Positions 62,419-64,000 of a stretch of 64,000 nucleotides of DNA are shown here, one piece after another. The position numbers were made by a program, and so were the translations under genes. The notes under the pieces were generated by a model. That model saw nothing but the letters and a program-made list of their open reading frames with translations, searched no databases and was not told the origin of the DNA. Source of the DNA: Melanopsichium pennsylvanicum (taxonomy: Eukaryota; Basidiomycota; Ustilaginomycetes; Ustilaginales); the NCBI GenBank assembly GCA_900208305.1, contig OAPG01000003.1, positions 1,550,001 to 1,614,000 of the forward strand, given 5' to 3'. How positions within the stretch are numbered: the first letter of the stretch is position 1; the number at the start of each line of letters is the position of its first letter.

Positions 62419-64000
62419 ATGTCTCAAAAACCACCACTCGAATCATACTCTGACGTTGTGATCAGCCCACGTGTCACTCTTCCGCTCTTTCCAGCAGAGA
62501 TTCTCGCCGACATTATCGAACTAGCGATCATCACATCAACACCCTGCCCGCTTTTACCCCCAACACCTACTTCTTCCACCAACGATTCACCACCATCGCC
62601 ATTCACAACTGCACTTCGCTCAACGTACACCTCCTCATGGGCCTGGCTTAGATCCTTGCTCTATGTCAACAAGTTCTTCTATTCCATAGCCCGTCCTCTT
62701 CTTCTTCGAACAATTACGCTGGAAACTCCCTCTGCCGCACAATCGTTTTTTCGTTCAATATCTTCAAACTGTGTAGCCGCAGTAGATACACTGGCAAGGG
62801 TGCAGAGAGCTTGGCTCGGCAACTTGAGCGCGTTGGAGAGGGAGACGGAATTGAGATTGGATCCAGTCGGGTTGAGGCTGAGCGAGGCAGCTTGGTGGGA
62901 GGAATGCGCTATGGGAGGTTTCGTTGTCGGGCATGCTTACGCCAGCCGTCTCAAACAAAAAAGGAGGGACAAAGGCAAGGGCAGAACAAGAGAAGAGGAG
63001 GAGAGCAAGAGGGAGAGGGAGAGGCGGTATCGCACTGTGAGTGTGTATTGGGCAGAAGAGCAGTTGGTAGAGGAGGTGAGCGATCCAGGTTTCTCTACCG
63101 ATAGCGAGGACTCCGATACAAGCAACGAGGATACCGATGATATACCGGAAGGACATCGGCAAAACGACTTGTCACGGCTGTTGCCACTATTATCAACATC
63201 AGCGCAACGCAGTCAGCAGAACGGTGTGAGCCCATCACAAAGACGAAGCTCGCACAACAGCTCAGAATCATCACGAGATCCACGCATCGATCGCCCACAG
63301 GAACCAGCTTGGCAAACACTGTACTCGCGTCAAAGATATCCCTTGCCGATTCGCACAAGAGCTCAACCTATCTCAGCCGCATCGACATCGGATAATTCTG
63401 CTCCGCGAGGTCCATCAATGAGCTGGGTTGGGCCAGCAGAAGGCGACTTGGACCCGTGGGATATGCAGGATGCTCAGGACCGTCTTGCTGCTCTTGCCAA
63501 CTCACCTTCTGTCTGTGCGAGCTCCGTTCCACTCGAACATGCTCAAGACCTCGAGTCTGAACCAGTCGATCCATCTTGCTCACCATCTCCACTTGCTTCA
63601 GCGCAGCAACAGATCCGTCATTCCCGGCGAAACCGCGAGATCTATGCTTACCATCTGACCACAGCAACACTGGATCCGTTCATCAATCCACTCCTCTCCT
63701 CGCTTCGTTCGCTTCGCCTAATCACTCTCACCTTCTACCCGGGCCACCTGTTGGACGATGACAAGCTCGAGCACATGCTCCGACGAATTCTTTCGCCGTC
63801 AGAATGTCCCAGATTGCAAACCCTGTTGATTCGCATCGTATTCGATACAGCCAGTGCGGGCAGTAGGATGAGACGCTTTGAACGGACAAAAACGATTGCG
63901 GGAGCGGCGGACAGGATTGGGGATGAGAGGGTGAGGGTGATGCTTGTAAATGACAGTGTGGGCCAAGGAAAGCTTGTAGCATTGCCAAAAGATGAAGGAG
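62419..64000 (+). CDS. F-box-like protein, partial at right edge
   Basis: Open from ATG 62419 (MSQKPPLESYSDVVISPRVT) to the end of the window, at least 527 codons. Residues 20-105 resemble a fungal F-box region: LPLFPAEILADIIELAI, a Pro/Ser insert, then WAWLRSLLYVNKFFYSIARP followed by LLLRTITLE. The order (LPxEIL.xII, Leu-xx-Val-Asn-K, R-P-x-L-x-R-T-I-x-L) is what many basidiomycete F-box proteins show. The middle is charged (Arg/Glu-rich, then acidic Ser-Asp). Near residues 430-520, LLSSLRSLRLITLTFYPGHL and CPRLQTLLIRIVFD resemble degenerate leucine-rich repeats, which often follow F-boxes. If correct it is an SCF ubiquitin-ligase adaptor. The substrate is unknown and the C-terminus is missing. 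Confidence 0.65.
   Translation, partial: MSQKPPLESYSDVVISPRVTLPLFPAEILADIIELAIITSTPCPLLPPTPTSSTNDSPPSPFTTALRSTYTSSWAWLRSLLYVNKFFYSIARPLLLRTITLETPSAAQSFFRSISSNCVAAVDTLARVQRAWLGNLSALERETELRLDPVGLRLSEAAWWEECAMGGFVVGHAYASRLKQKRRDKGKGRTREEEESKRERERRYRTVSVYWAEEQLVEEVSDPGFSTDSEDSDTSNEDTDDIPEGHRQNDLSRLLPLLSTSAQRSQQNGVSPSQRRSSHNSSESSRDPRIDRPQEPAWQTLYSRQRYPLPIRTRAQPISAASTSDNSAPRGPSMSWVGPAEGDLDPWDMQDAQDRLAALANSPSVCASSVPLEHAQDLESEPVDPSCSPSPLASAQQQIRHSRRNREIYAYHLTTATLDPFINPLLSSLRSLRLITLTFYPGHLLDDDKLEHMLRRILSPSECPRLQTLLIRIVFDTASAGSRMRRFERTKTIAGAADRIGDERVRVMLVNDSVGQGKLVALPKDEG

Overview
The window looks like nuclear DNA from a basidiomycete of the smut-fungus type (Ustilaginomycotina). This is inferred from short introns with GTAAGT-like donors, Ser/Ala/Gly-rich low-complexity extensions on conserved proteins, a typical fungal gene set (Zn2Cys6 regulator, MFS sugar transporter, sphinganine hydroxylase Sur2) and many dinucleotide microsatellites. 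I saw no bacterial operon, CRISPR array, transposase, rRNA or convincing tRNA.

Layout, left to right. 1-4.3 kb: minus-strand Ser-rich protein running off the left edge, with a long first intron. 4.3-7.3 kb: gene-poor. 7.3-12.7 kb: a small L-rhamnose-mutarotase-like protein, COQ1 (minus), a reading frame joining mitochondrial ribosomal protein bL9m to a BolA protein, and a small membrane protein with an unresolved 5' end. 13-20.2 kb: RAM2 (minus), an HSBP1-like protein, an Irs4/Tax4-like EH protein (minus) and the SNARE TLG1 (minus). 20.6-29.3 kb: a 5'-nucleotidase-like phosphoesterase, the exosome helicase MTR4 (minus) and the proteasome assembly factor UMP1. 29.8-32.9 kb: Zn2Cys6 regulator (minus). 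33-36.6 kb: gene-poor. 36.6-43.4 kb: GPN1 (minus), a SUN-domain protein (SAD1-like) and QCR2 (minus). 45.3-51.6 kb: SUR2, SDS22 and a zinc-finger/LysM/WD40 fusion. 51.6-54.9 kb: gene-poor. 54.9-62.1 kb: hexose-type transporter, HIRIP3/DEK_C-like chromatin protein (minus) and the gamma-tubulin complex subunit GCP2. 62.4 kb to the end: a partial F-box-like protein.

The genes are mostly unrelated housekeeping functions, often in head-to-head pairs sharing short promoters. Several serve mitochondria (COQ1, bL9m-BolA, QCR2). The observations most worth following are: (1) the bL9m-BolA reading frame, with a second presequence-like stretch between the two domains; (2) the zinc-finger/LysM/WDR83-like fusion; (3) two exact copies of the smut pheromone-response element ACAAAGGGA, 53 bp apart, upstream of the farnesyltransferase alpha subunit RAM2, whose enzyme prenylates lipopeptide pheromones. 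Exon boundaries were read by eye from splice-site consensus, reading phase and protein-family fit; none was tested by RNA data.
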